NCBI GenBank assembly: GCA_964395315.1
Contig: CAYNBI010000005.1
Coordinates: 1 to 64,000, forward strand
Reading direction: 5' to 3'
Length of the DNA: 64,000 nt
From: CAVORB01 sp964395315
GTDB taxonomy: Bacteria > Pseudomonadota > Gammaproteobacteria > Chromatiales > Chromatiaceae
Shown here: positions 35,820-43,332 of the stretch, piece after piece
How the letters are laid out: every line of letters starts with the position of its first letter
How positions within the stretch are numbered: position 1 is the first letter of the stretch
Translations under genes and position numbers: made by a program
Notes under the pieces: model-generated
The model's input: the letters and a program-made list of their open reading frames with translations, nothing else
The model's database searches: none
Told to the model about the DNA's origin: nothing

Positions 35820-36134
35820 TCAGTCGATCTCGGCGGTCGCTGAGTCGCTCTCGCCCTTGTTGTCGGTCCAACTGAGCTCGATGGTGTCACCCTTCGCCGC
35901 CCCGGTGAACTTGAAGGCGATGTAAGGGTTCTTGGAGACGCCGCCGCTCCACAGCGCCGTCATGACCGTCTGGTCCTTCCACTTGCACACCACCTCCTGG
36001 ATGAAATGCGCGGGGATGACCTCGCCGGTCTTCTTGTCCTTGCGCAGGCCCGTCTCCATCGGGTGACTCATCAGGGCCTTGACCTCGGTGACGTCGCCCT
36101 TGAGTTTGGCGCGAGCTTTGATCGTGTTTGCCAT
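35820..36134 (-). CDS. soxZ: Thiosulfate-oxidation carrier subunit SoxZ
   Basis: 104 residues, immunoglobulin-like. Family pattern IKARAKLKGDVTEVKALMSHPMETGLRKD, then IPAHFIQEVVCKW and GGVSKNPYIAFKF. SoxZ pairs with SoxY to hold the swinging-arm sulfur carrier in the periplasm. It has no signal and is exported with SoxY. It follows soxY by 36 bases. No other sox genes are in the window. Confidence 0.96.
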   Translation of the reverse strand: MANTIKARAKLKGDVTEVKALMSHPMETGLRKDKKTGEVIPAHFIQEVVCKWKDQTVMTALWSGGVSKNPYIAFKFTGAAKGDTIELSWTDNKGESDSATAEID

Positions 36135-36170
36135 TCTTTGCTACCTCGCAATCGAATTCGCTGTAAGGGA

Positions 36171-36644
36171 TCAGCCGCCGCAGCCGCCGATCGTGACCTT
36201 GACCTCTTTGGCCGCGCTCATGACTTTGTCGCCCGCCTTGACCACGGCGATGACGTTCGCGGTCTTCGCCATCTTGATGCGGGTGGAAACGAAGCCGACT
36301 GCGCCCGCGCCCAGATCGAACGAGGCGATCAACGGGGTCTGATTGCCAGCAGCGATGATGGCGATGGAACTGATGCCTTCCAGGTCGGATTCGACCGTCA
36401 CCGGGACCACGGCACCGTTTTCCGCGATGTCAGGCGCCTTGATCTTGATCGCATCGCTGGCCTCATGGGTGTTGCTGCCGAGCAGCGCGTTAAGGGCGTC
36501 GTCGAGGTTTTCCGCCTTGAAGGCCGCCTCGGGCCAAGCCGCGAGGACCGCGCGCGGCGTCAACAGGCCGGCGCCGACCGCTACACCGACCGCGCCCGCG
36601 GCCAGAGAGCCTTTCAGCAGGATTCTGCGTTTTGCGTCGATCAT
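36171..36644 (-). CDS. soxY: Thiosulfate-oxidation carrier protein SoxY
   Basis: 157 residues with a twin-arginine signal (KRRILLKGSLAAGA, cleavage near AVLAAW) and the C-terminal GGCGG swinging arm, with C155 as the sulfur-bearing residue. SoxYZ carries thiosulfate sulfur in the periplasm while SoxAX, SoxB and, if present, SoxCD act on it. It is co-transcribed with soxZ. The upstream stretch (36645-37118) should contain its promoter. Confidence 0.97.
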   Translation of the reverse strand: MIDAKRRILLKGSLAAGAVGVAVGAGLLTPRAVLAAWPEAAFKAENLDDALNALLGSNTHEASDAIKIKAPDIAENGAVVPVTVESDLEGISSIAIIAAGNQTPLIASFDLGAGAVGFVSTRIKMAKTANVIAVVKAGDKVMSAAKEVKVTIGGCGG

Positions 36645-37118
36645 GAATTATCTCCTGTCGAGCAATGTCTAGGGGTTTACGGGATGGGTTGGACTGACGA
36701 CCCTGTCGTCGTGGTACTTCGGCCAGCACGCGGGCTCGCCGCTGGGAGGCATCCGTTTGAGGCCTGCATGCAGAAGGCTTGACCGTCCAAAACGATCGGC
36801 AACATCAAGCCGCCGCGATGCCGGGGGCAGGTGTAGTGACCGCCGCGCTCGAAAGGACAGCAACTAAAAACAGCCTCCGGGTTATCTAGGATCAAACCCG
36901 CGGCCTTCCTCCTGGTGCATGCCAATTCTTTCTTCTCGTCATTAGGAAGCGAACCGGGCGAAACGCCCTCTGCGCGCGGGGACAGGGCCTTGAAGCCTCT
37001 GATCCCCGTCCGAACCCAGGGCTTTTCTTGGGTTCGGGCGTCGCTCCGGATTCGGTTCTTGCTCAAGCCCGGTAAGCTTAACCTACCGGGAGAGCGGTGC
37101 AAACAGCTTTCGACCTTC
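36645..37118. other. Gene-free stretch before soxYZ, with two hairpins
   Basis: About 470 bases. Perfect stems: CCGAACCCA/TGGGTTCGG at 37010-37037 (10-base loop) and CCCGGTA/TACCGGG at 37068-37090 (9-base loop). The second begins 28 bases past the bepA-like stop and may end its transcript, though neither has a T-tract. Frames here are compositional and I do not call them. Confidence 0.5.
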
Positions 37119-38615
37119 CTAACCCTCTTCCCTGCCCCGGCGCTTGCCTTCCTCTTCTTCCGCTTCTTTTTCCTCCTTGAGCGTTTCCAGCCTTGCCTGG
37201 GCCTGTGAGGCATCCTGAAAGCTCGCGTTAGGTTGTTTGAGGGCGAGCTCCAACTGAAGAATCGCGGGCTCGAGCTCCCCTTCCGAGTAGTAGGCCTCGG
37301 CGCGATACATATGGGTCGCCGCACGCTGGCCGGATTTGAGCGCCGCGTCTGCCATCAACCGGTAAAGGTAGGTCTGGCCCGGGCGTATGCGCTCTAGCTG
37401 CTTCAGCACATTGAGGGCGTTCGCCGGTTGTCCGGTCGCCATCAGCGCCTTCGCGTACGCGATCCGGAGCGGCATGTTCTCCGGACGCAGCCCGGACGAG
37501 GTGCGCAGCTTCACGACCGCCTCGTTGCCATTGCCGCGCTGCATATCGAGCTCGGCGTCCAGGATGATGAACTCGGCCTGGTTCGGATGGGCCGATACCA
37601 GTTGCTGCACCTGTTCGGAGGCCGCAGCCGTCTGATTGGCGCGGGCCAAAGCGGAGGCGTATCCGTACCGTTCCGCGACCTCGTTGCGATAGCGGTTCTG
37701 GTTGAGCGTGGCGCGGAAGTGGCTCACGGCCTTGGCCGGGTCCTTGTAGGACCTCTCGCGTAGGCGGGCTCGGGTCAGATGAAAGCGCAAATCATCCGCT
37801 CGCTGCTTCGCGCCGTAGCTCTCCGCCCGTCCGAGGGCGTCTGCAATCCGATTCGTGGTCACGGGGTGGGTTCGCAGGAACTCCGGGGCGTCGGTCTCGT
37901 ACAGACGGCTGGCCTTGGACATGCGCTCGAAGAAACCAGGCATGGCGTAGGTATCGAAGCCCGCCTCGGCAAGCGTGGCGATGCCCACGCGGTCGGCCTC
38001 CTTCTCGTTTTCGCGGGTGAAGTTGATCTGACGCTGGGCCGCCGCCGCTTGTACGCCGGCGACCGCGGCGGCGCCGACGTTGGCGTCGACCTGGGCACCG
38101 AGGATTGCGGCCGCGATGAGCAGGGCCGTCGCGGGGATGCTGAGCTGCTGCTGGTCCTCGAACGCACGCATCAGGTGGCGTTGGGTTACGTGGGCAATCT
38201 CGTGCGCCATGACCGCCGCGAGCTCGCTCTCGCTCTCGCTCGCCAGCACCAGCCCGGAGTACACCCCGATGTGTCCGTCTGGCCCGGCGAAGGCGTTGAT
38301 GACGGGCTCGTCGATCAGAAAAAAGGAGTAACGACCCGCGCCGGTACCGCTCGCCGCTACCAGGCGGCGACCCAGGCTCTCGATGTAGTCCGTCAGCAGC
38401 GGGTCCTCGATCACCGGCAGGGCCTCGCGGACGCTGCGCATGAATGCGCGGCCGAGCTGGCGCTCCTCGCCCATAGACATCAGTGTGTCGGCGGAGCTTC
38501 CGAAGTCCGGGAGCGCAAAAGGCTCCGCGCTGACCGTCGCGGACCCCGTCCCGGCGGACAGGGTCAGGGACAGAACGAGTGCGGCGCCGCGTCTGATGCA
38601 GGACTTCGGTTTCAT
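37119..38615 (-). CDS. bepA: BepA-type M48 metalloprotease with TPR repeats
   Basis: About 498 residues. Signal peptide (1-30), M48 peptidase with HEIAH at 138-142, a Glu ligand in ENEKEADRVGI, then a C-terminal TPR array and a very acidic/basic tail (KEEKEAEEEEGKRRGREEG). BepA (YfgC) works in the periplasm with the BAM complex, assisting or degrading LptD and other outer-membrane proteins. The start at 38615 is preferred to the ATG at 38624. The charged tail is unusually long for the family. Confidence 0.9.
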   Translation of the reverse strand: MKPKSCIRRGAALVLSLTLSAGTGSATVSAEPFALPDFGSSADTLMSMGEERQLGRAFMRSVREALPVIEDPLLTDYIESLGRRLVAASGTGAGRYSFFLIDEPVINAFAGPDGHIGVYSGLVLASESESELAAVMAHEIAHVTQRHLMRAFEDQQQLSIPATALLIAAAILGAQVDANVGAAAVAGVQAAAAQRQINFTRENEKEADRVGIATLAEAGFDTYAMPGFFERMSKASRLYETDAPEFLRTHPVTTNRIADALGRAESYGAKQRADDLRFHLTRARLRERSYKDPAKAVSHFRATLNQNRYRNEVAERYGYASALARANQTAAASEQVQQLVSAHPNQAEFIILDAELDMQRGNGNEAVVKLRTSSGLRPENMPLRIAYAKALMATGQPANALNVLKQLERIRPGQTYLYRLMADAALKSGQRAATHMYRAEAYYSEGELEPAILQLELALKQPNASFQDASQAQARLETLKEEKEAEEEEGKRRGREEG

Positions 38616-38851
38616 ACGACCCACTGAGAACGGTGCGGGGCGCTGGAGTTCCCGCGTACGCCGCGGCAGTGCCGGCGTGCAGCGGCGAGATCCTTGATGA
38701 AGGAAGCTCGAGCGGTCGGGTTTCCGATTGCGCCTGGGACCGGCTTGCCAGTTTCAATTGTGCCTGAGCGCGCGGCCGAAAGATTGAAAAAATTGTGAAC
38801 CTGCTCGTTGGGTCGACGGCCGTTGCGCCTGCGGATCGTGGTCGTGAGGAA

Positions 38852-40138
38852 TCAGTTGAGCTGGATCCGTTGCCCCCAAGGGACCTTGCTCTTTCCCTTG
38901 ACCAGCCAGATCACCGGGTAGGGAGGCTCTTTCGCGGGGAAGGTTCCCTGGGCGTCGGAAAAGTAAACCAGAAGGTCGGGTCTCGCGCCCGCCCGCTCGA
39001 CCCAGTCGAAGACGGGCACGAAGCTGGTGCCGCCGCCGCCCTTGACCTCAGCCGGTCGCTTGAACGCCTCCCAGGCCTCGAACACCCAGGGCGCCCCCTC
39101 GCACAGCTTGGCGTCGCAGGGCAGCAGGGTGATTCGCGCCCGCACCTGGCCCTTGAGCGCGTCGATCTCGTCGATGAACTCCTCCATCTCGCTGTCCTTG
39201 ATCGAGCCCGAGGTGTCGACCGCGACCACCAGGTCGAGCTGCTGGCTGCGCAGGCTCGGGAGGATGAAGTCCCCCTCGCGCCGCGAGGGGCGCATATAGC
39301 TGTAGTCGTCGCGGGCGATCGCCGTCATGTACCGCGCGAGCAGCATGCGCCACGGCAGCTGTGGCTGAAGCAGGTGGTCGATCATGCGCGCCAGCTCGCC
39401 GCCGAGCCTGCCGTGCTGCATGGCCTGCTGGGCCGCCCCCGCCATGCGTTGCTGCCACTGGATGCTGAGGGTCTCCTGCTCGTCCGGGGTCAGGGGCGGA
39501 GGCTGGGGCGCGCCGCCCTGGTCGGGATCGGCCTCGGCTTGTGCGCCGCTGGGGTCGGGGTCGTTGTCCGGCCGAGAGCCGCCCCCCTGCGCATCCTTGT
39601 CCGGCCTGTCCTGTCTGGAGCGCTCCTGCAGGTCGTTCTCGCGCATCCCGGCGTCGCCGCGCGCTCCCTGGTTGTCCTGGTCGTAGGCGTGCTTGTCCAG
39701 GGTCTCGGATTGGTCGTTGTCGTCCAGGAGGGGGTAGATCTCCTCCGCCGTCATGCCCTTGAACATCGGCATGTGCAGGGCGTTGGCCGGGGCCTTGAGC
39801 CCGTCGTCCATGAGCAGCGGGTTGATGGCGTAGTCGCAGGCGAGATCCCACTTGTGCTTCGTACGGTGCTGGCGCCGGGCGAAGTGGGACAGGGCGCAGT
39901 GCAGGGCCTCGTGGGCGAGCATGAACTGGGTCTCGTCCATGCTCAGGCGGCCGATGTACTCGGGGTTGTAGTAGAAGGCGCGGGCGTCGGTAGCGGTGGT
40001 CGCGCACCAGTCCGGCTTCGCCGCGTGCATCGGCAGGCGCAGCACCAGGGCGCCGAGGAAGGGCTTGTCGAGGATCAGGCGCGTTCGCGCCGCCGCGAGT
40101 TTGGTCTCGATCGCCCCGATGTCGATGGACATGGTCAC
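38852..40138 (-). CDS. Putative metallopeptidase plus VWA-like domain protein (DUF2201 type)
   Basis: 428 residues. The N-terminal part has HEALH at 76-80 (LAHEALHCALSHFARR), a zincin-type metal motif. A long acidic, Gln/Asp/Gly-rich linker (about 140-225) follows, and then a VWA-like C-terminal domain with the MIDAS DTSGS at 308-312. Such proteins always sit beside a MoxR-type ATPase, as here (27 bases). The pair is thought to act like a chaperone that inserts metals or remodels targets. The target is unknown. Confidence 0.85.
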   Translation of the reverse strand: MTMSIDIGAIETKLAAARTRLILDKPFLGALVLRLPMHAAKPDWCATTATDARAFYYNPEYIGRLSMDETQFMLAHEALHCALSHFARRQHRTKHKWDLACDYAINPLLMDDGLKAPANALHMPMFKGMTAEEIYPLLDDNDQSETLDKHAYDQDNQGARGDAGMRENDLQERSRQDRPDKDAQGGGSRPDNDPDPSGAQAEADPDQGGAPQPPPLTPDEQETLSIQWQQRMAGAAQQAMQHGRLGGELARMIDHLLQPQLPWRMLLARYMTAIARDDYSYMRPSRREGDFILPSLRSQQLDLVVAVDTSGSIKDSEMEEFIDEIDALKGQVRARITLLPCDAKLCEGAPWVFEAWEAFKRPAEVKGGGGTSFVPVFDWVERAGARPDLLVYFSDAQGTFPAKEPPYPVIWLVKGKSKVPWGQRIQLN

Positions 40139-40165
40139 TGAAACGCGTCCAAGCCGCTGTCGCCG

Positions 40166-41239
40166 CTACTCGAAGAGCATTACGTCGGAGATCGCCTGGG
40201 CCCAGTCGGCGAAGGCGGGGACCTCGAACAGCTCGTTGCCGATGGCCCGGTGCAGATCCGAGACCAGCATCACGCCCATCTCGCGCTGCGGGAAGCGGCC
40301 CGCATACTTGAGGATGTTGCCGATCGCAAACTGGGCGTTGTCGCCGGCGCGGGCGCGGATCGCTCGACCCACCAGCGCGGCGGCGACGGCGTACTGCAGA
40401 TCGATCTCCCGCGGCACCGGTACCTCGTCCCCGGCGATGATGGCATCCAGATCGGGCATCTGGTCCAGGCTGTTGACAAATGCGTGCAGCTCGATCCCGG
40501 CGGCGGGGCCCACGCACGCCTGCAGCGTACCCTGCAGCAGCGCGGCGTGGTCTTCGAATTTCCGCAGGCCGCGGTGCGCAAACTCCCAGGAGCGGGGAGA
40601 GGGGAAGGCCACCGGATTGTGGGCCGGGTCGAAGTCGAACAGCAGCTCGGGACGGAATCTAAGGAAGGCGATCACTCGCTCGTCGATGCCGTTCGCGTAC
40701 GCCCAGGCCACCCAGTCGTCGAGGTGGACCTCTACCTCGAAGTGGGAGAAGCGGTTAGCCAATGGGGCCGGCATCGTGTAGGTGACGCCGCGGTCGCCCT
40801 GGCGGTTGCCGGCGGCGAATATCGCCCAGTGGTCGGGCACCTGATATTCGCCCAGGCGGCGATCCAGAATGAGCTGGTAGGCGGCCGCCGAGACCGCGGG
40901 CGGCGCCGAGGTGATCTCGTCCAGGAACAGGATTCCCCGTGGCCCGTGGCGCTCGGTATCCGGAAGGATTGACGGCACTGCCCAGTCGACCCGGTCCCCT
41001 GCCCGGAATGGGATACCCCGTAGGTCGCTGGGCTCCATCTGGGACAGCCGGATGTCGATCACGGGCACACCGTGCTCGGCGGCGACTTGGGCCACCATCT
41101 GCGACTTGCCGACGCCCGGCGGGCCCCAGAGCATGACGGGGGTGTGATGACCTTCCGACGTGCTCAGGAACTCACGGTTCAAAACGCGTAGTAGTTGTGC
41201 GGGACGCATGTTCTCGAGTCTGCCTCGATCCTGATCCAT
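40166..41239 (-). CDS. MoxR-type AAA+ ATPase
   Basis: 357 residues. Walker A GPPGVGKS (39-46), Walker B GILFLDEITSAPP, sensor 1 IFAAGNRQGD and the MoxR-type C-terminal helices. It is the first gene of the two-gene unit with the VWA-metallopeptidase protein, which would be its adaptor. An internal ATG (residue 11) is possible. MoxR ATPases activate specific enzyme complexes; nothing nearby identifies the client. Confidence 0.88.
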   Translation of the reverse strand: MDQDRGRLENMRPAQLLRVLNREFLSTSEGHHTPVMLWGPPGVGKSQMVAQVAAEHGVPVIDIRLSQMEPSDLRGIPFRAGDRVDWAVPSILPDTERHGPRGILFLDEITSAPPAVSAAAYQLILDRRLGEYQVPDHWAIFAAGNRQGDRGVTYTMPAPLANRFSHFEVEVHLDDWVAWAYANGIDERVIAFLRFRPELLFDFDPAHNPVAFPSPRSWEFAHRGLRKFEDHAALLQGTLQACVGPAAGIELHAFVNSLDQMPDLDAIIAGDEVPVPREIDLQYAVAAALVGRAIRARAGDNAQFAIGNILKYAGRFPQREMGVMLVSDLHRAIGNELFEVPAFADWAQAISDVMLFE

Positions 41240-41560
41240 TGAAGTGCGGGCGGCCCCGGGGGGCTCGCCCAGCGGGGAGCGAGAGGAGAGCTTAGCGCTC
41301 CGACCACAAGTGCTCTATGCATGCGTAGGTATGACTGCGCGTCGTGATTCACAACCCCTTTGCGCCCATTAGAAAAACGGAGTATTCTTATGCCCCTTAC
41401 GCTTCCCGGGATGGTCCCACGGGAGGCGCAGAATCGTCTCGCGACGAGAGAAAGAGATGCCGCGCGTCAACGGGCGAGATTCGCAACCGGCCCCGGGGGC
41501 ACGCACGGCGAAGATCCAAAAGACTTAGACCTCTTTATTGGTAATGCTCGGAGACCGGAT
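41240..41560. other. Intergenic region between divergent units
   Basis: About 320 bases between the MoxR gene and a small gene on the other strand. It holds the candidate promoter at 41360-41388. Beyond that I see no gene. Confidence 0.5.
41360..41388 (+). promoter_or_regulatory. Candidate sigma-70 promoter of the small-protein unit
   Basis: TTGCGC (41360-41365), exactly 17 bases, TATTCT (41383-41388). The 5' leader to the ATG at 41561 would be about 165 bases, which is long enough for regulation. It points to the small gene that ends in a strong terminator. Confidence 0.45.
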
Positions 41561-41758
41561 ATGAATCAGTTTTACTACGACGCCGTGACCAAGATGGAGC
41601 AGATGGGTGTCGACGACGAGTACATCCAGGGTTGGCAGTGTGGCTTCCTCCAGAACCCGAAGCGCGAAGAGCAGCGTCTCACCGACGCCTACGAGGCGGG
41701 TTACGCCGACGGCGAGGAGAAGAACACCGACAACTTCGCCGACTGGGCGAAGAACTGA
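41561..41758 (+). CDS. Small acidic conserved-looking protein
   Basis: 65 residues. ATG at 41561 with GGAGA at a good distance. Sequence is MNQFYYDAVTKMEQMGV..., then QGWQCGFLQNPKREEQR, and YEAGYADGEEKNTDNF. The xxGW...G and AGYADG words look like a helical hairpin. They vaguely recall ribosome modulation factor, but the protein is acidic, unlike RMF, so I assign no function. A promoter and a strong terminator make it a stand-alone transcript. Confidence 0.7.
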   Translation: MNQFYYDAVTKMEQMGVDDEYIQGWQCGFLQNPKREEQRLTDAYEAGYADGEEKNTDNFADWAKN

Positions 41759-41842
41759 TCCCGGTTAGACCGGACAGCACCCCCCGGCCGCTCGCAAGCG
41801 TGAGTTCCGGGGCAAAGCCGCCACGGGCGTTGCGGTAAACGG

Positions 41843-41871
41843 AAAAAGGCGGGGCTAACCCGCCTTTTTTT
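41843..41871 (+). terminator. Rho-independent terminator
   Basis: Stem GGCGGG/CCCGCC (41848-41853 with 41859-41864), loop GCTAA, preceded by five A and followed by seven T. It ends the small-gene transcript and reads as a terminator on the other strand too. Confidence 0.9.
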
Positions 41872-41933
41872 GTGCCCTCCACGATCGTGTCGACAAGCAC
41901 CCCCATCGCGCCCGGCGGTTCGGCGTCAGCGGC

Positions 41934-42806
41934 ATGAGTTCGCAAACCCACAGATTGCGGGAACTGCTCCATGGCCCCGAGCTGTTGCGCATGCCGTGCT
42001 GTTTCGACGCCCTGTCCGCGCGCCTGATCGAGCGCGCGGGCTTCCCCTTGACCTTCATGAGCGGCTTCGCTGTGGCCGCGGCTCGCCTCGCTGGGCCGGA
42101 CACCGGGCTGCTGTCCTACGCGGAGATGCTCGATCAGGGGCGCAGCATCCTGGAGGCGGTCTCGCTACCGGTCATCGGCGATGGCGACACCGGCTACGGC
42201 AACCCCGCCAACGTTCGGCGCACCGTGGAGGGTTACGCGCGGTCGGGCTTCGCCGGGATCATGATCGAGGACCAACTTGCCCCCAAGCGATGCGGACACA
42301 CCCGCGGTAAGGAGGTGGTCGAGCGCGCCGAGGCCCTCGCGCGCATCCGCGCCGCATTGGATGCGCGCGACGCCGGCGCGGACATCCTGATCATGGCGCG
42401 TACCGATGCCCGGGCTACCCGCGGCATGGACGAGGCCCTTTGGCGCATGCAGGCCTTCGCCGGCCTGGGGGCGGACATCCTGTTCCTTGAGGCTCCGCGA
42501 GACGAGGCCGAGATGAGCCTGTTCTGCCAGCGCATTCCCGGCCCCAAGATGGCGAACATGCTGGAAGAGGGCGTCACGCCCGTGCTCCCGCCCGCGCGCC
42601 TGCAGGAGATCGGCTACAAGATCGCCGCCTATCCTCTGACCCTGCTCAACTCCGCCGTTTACGCCATGCAGGAGGCATTGGCGGACCTGTCGGCCGGACG
42701 GACACCGTGCAGGCGCGTGGACTTTGCCGCCATCCGGGACATCGTGGGATTCGACGTCTACGACAGGCTGCTGGAAGCCTACGCCGCGGGCGACCAAACA
42801 TCTTGA
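41934..42806 (+). CDS. Isocitrate lyase / PEP mutase family enzyme
   Basis: 290 residues forming the family's beta-barrel. Metal and substrate motifs: VIGDGDTGYGNP, IEDQLAPKRCGHTRGKEVV (the KRCGH catalytic loop) and ILIMARTDARATRG. Members cleave or form C-C bonds next to carboxylates: 2-methylisocitrate lyase, oxaloacetate decarboxylase and similar. It has no prp neighbours, so a methylcitrate role is not supported; I leave the substrate open. It stands alone after the terminator. Confidence 0.85.
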   Translation: MSSQTHRLRELLHGPELLRMPCCFDALSARLIERAGFPLTFMSGFAVAAARLAGPDTGLLSYAEMLDQGRSILEAVSLPVIGDGDTGYGNPANVRRTVEGYARSGFAGIMIEDQLAPKRCGHTRGKEVVERAEALARIRAALDARDAGADILIMARTDARATRGMDEALWRMQAFAGLGADILFLEAPRDEAEMSLFCQRIPGPKMANMLEEGVTPVLPPARLQEIGYKIAAYPLTLLNSAVYAMQEALADLSAGRTPCRRVDFAAIRDIVGFDVYDRLLEAYAAGDQTS

Positions 42807-42878
42807 TCCGACGCCCGGCGGATCGTATGTCATAGTGGTCAATGTGCTCGTACGACCCAGCGCACCGAGAGGCAGAGC

Positions 42879-43190
42879 GTGAGCGACAACGGTTATCTCA
42901 AGGATCTCATACTGCTCCGGAACGACCCCTCCAAGGTCCCGCCCATCCGCGCGGCCGCCTTGCGCGGTGAGGTCGATGCCCAGTACGCACTCGGTCTGGT
43001 CTACGCGGAGGGGAGGGGTGTTCCGATCGACCTGGCCCAAGCCCACTACTGGCTCTCGCTGGCGGTGGAACAGGGGGACCGCGATGCCGTGCTGTTGCGC
43101 AACATCATCGGTGCCCGTATGAGCGACGAAGAAGTCGAGGCTGCCAAAAGGCTGCTCGCCGGTCCGGGGCTGCAGCTGGTCGTGTCCTAG
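42879..43190 (+). CDS. Small Sel1-repeat protein
   Basis: 103 residues, GTG start. The central part, ALRGEVDAQYALGLVYAEGRGVPIDLAQAHYWLSLAVEQGD, is one complete Sel1-like repeat, with a partial second. Sel1 repeats are protein-protein contact solenoids. There is no signal peptide. Partner unknown. Confidence 0.78.
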   Translation: MSDNGYLKDLILLRNDPSKVPPIRAAALRGEVDAQYALGLVYAEGRGVPIDLAQAHYWLSLAVEQGDRDAVLLRNIIGARMSDEEVEAAKRLLAGPGLQLVVS

Positions 43191-43332
43191 AGTCGAGCCG
43201 CACCCGCCCGAAAGGTGAGCGGGGTCAGTTGCCGGATGGAACACCCCAATGATGGCCTTGCATTCGCGCCTACGGCAGCCTGCGGCGGCCCAATTCCACA
43301 AAACGGTGAAGCCTTGCCCGATCCGGAAGGGG

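Noticed and set aside
36677..37324. 215-residue minus-strand frame between bepA and soxY
   Set aside because: Arg/Ser-rich, overlaps the bepA end in another frame, has no family or ribosome-binding site.
41561..41758. Ribosome modulation factor
   Set aside because: Some similar words (QGW...G) but the protein is acidic and lacks the basic RMF core.
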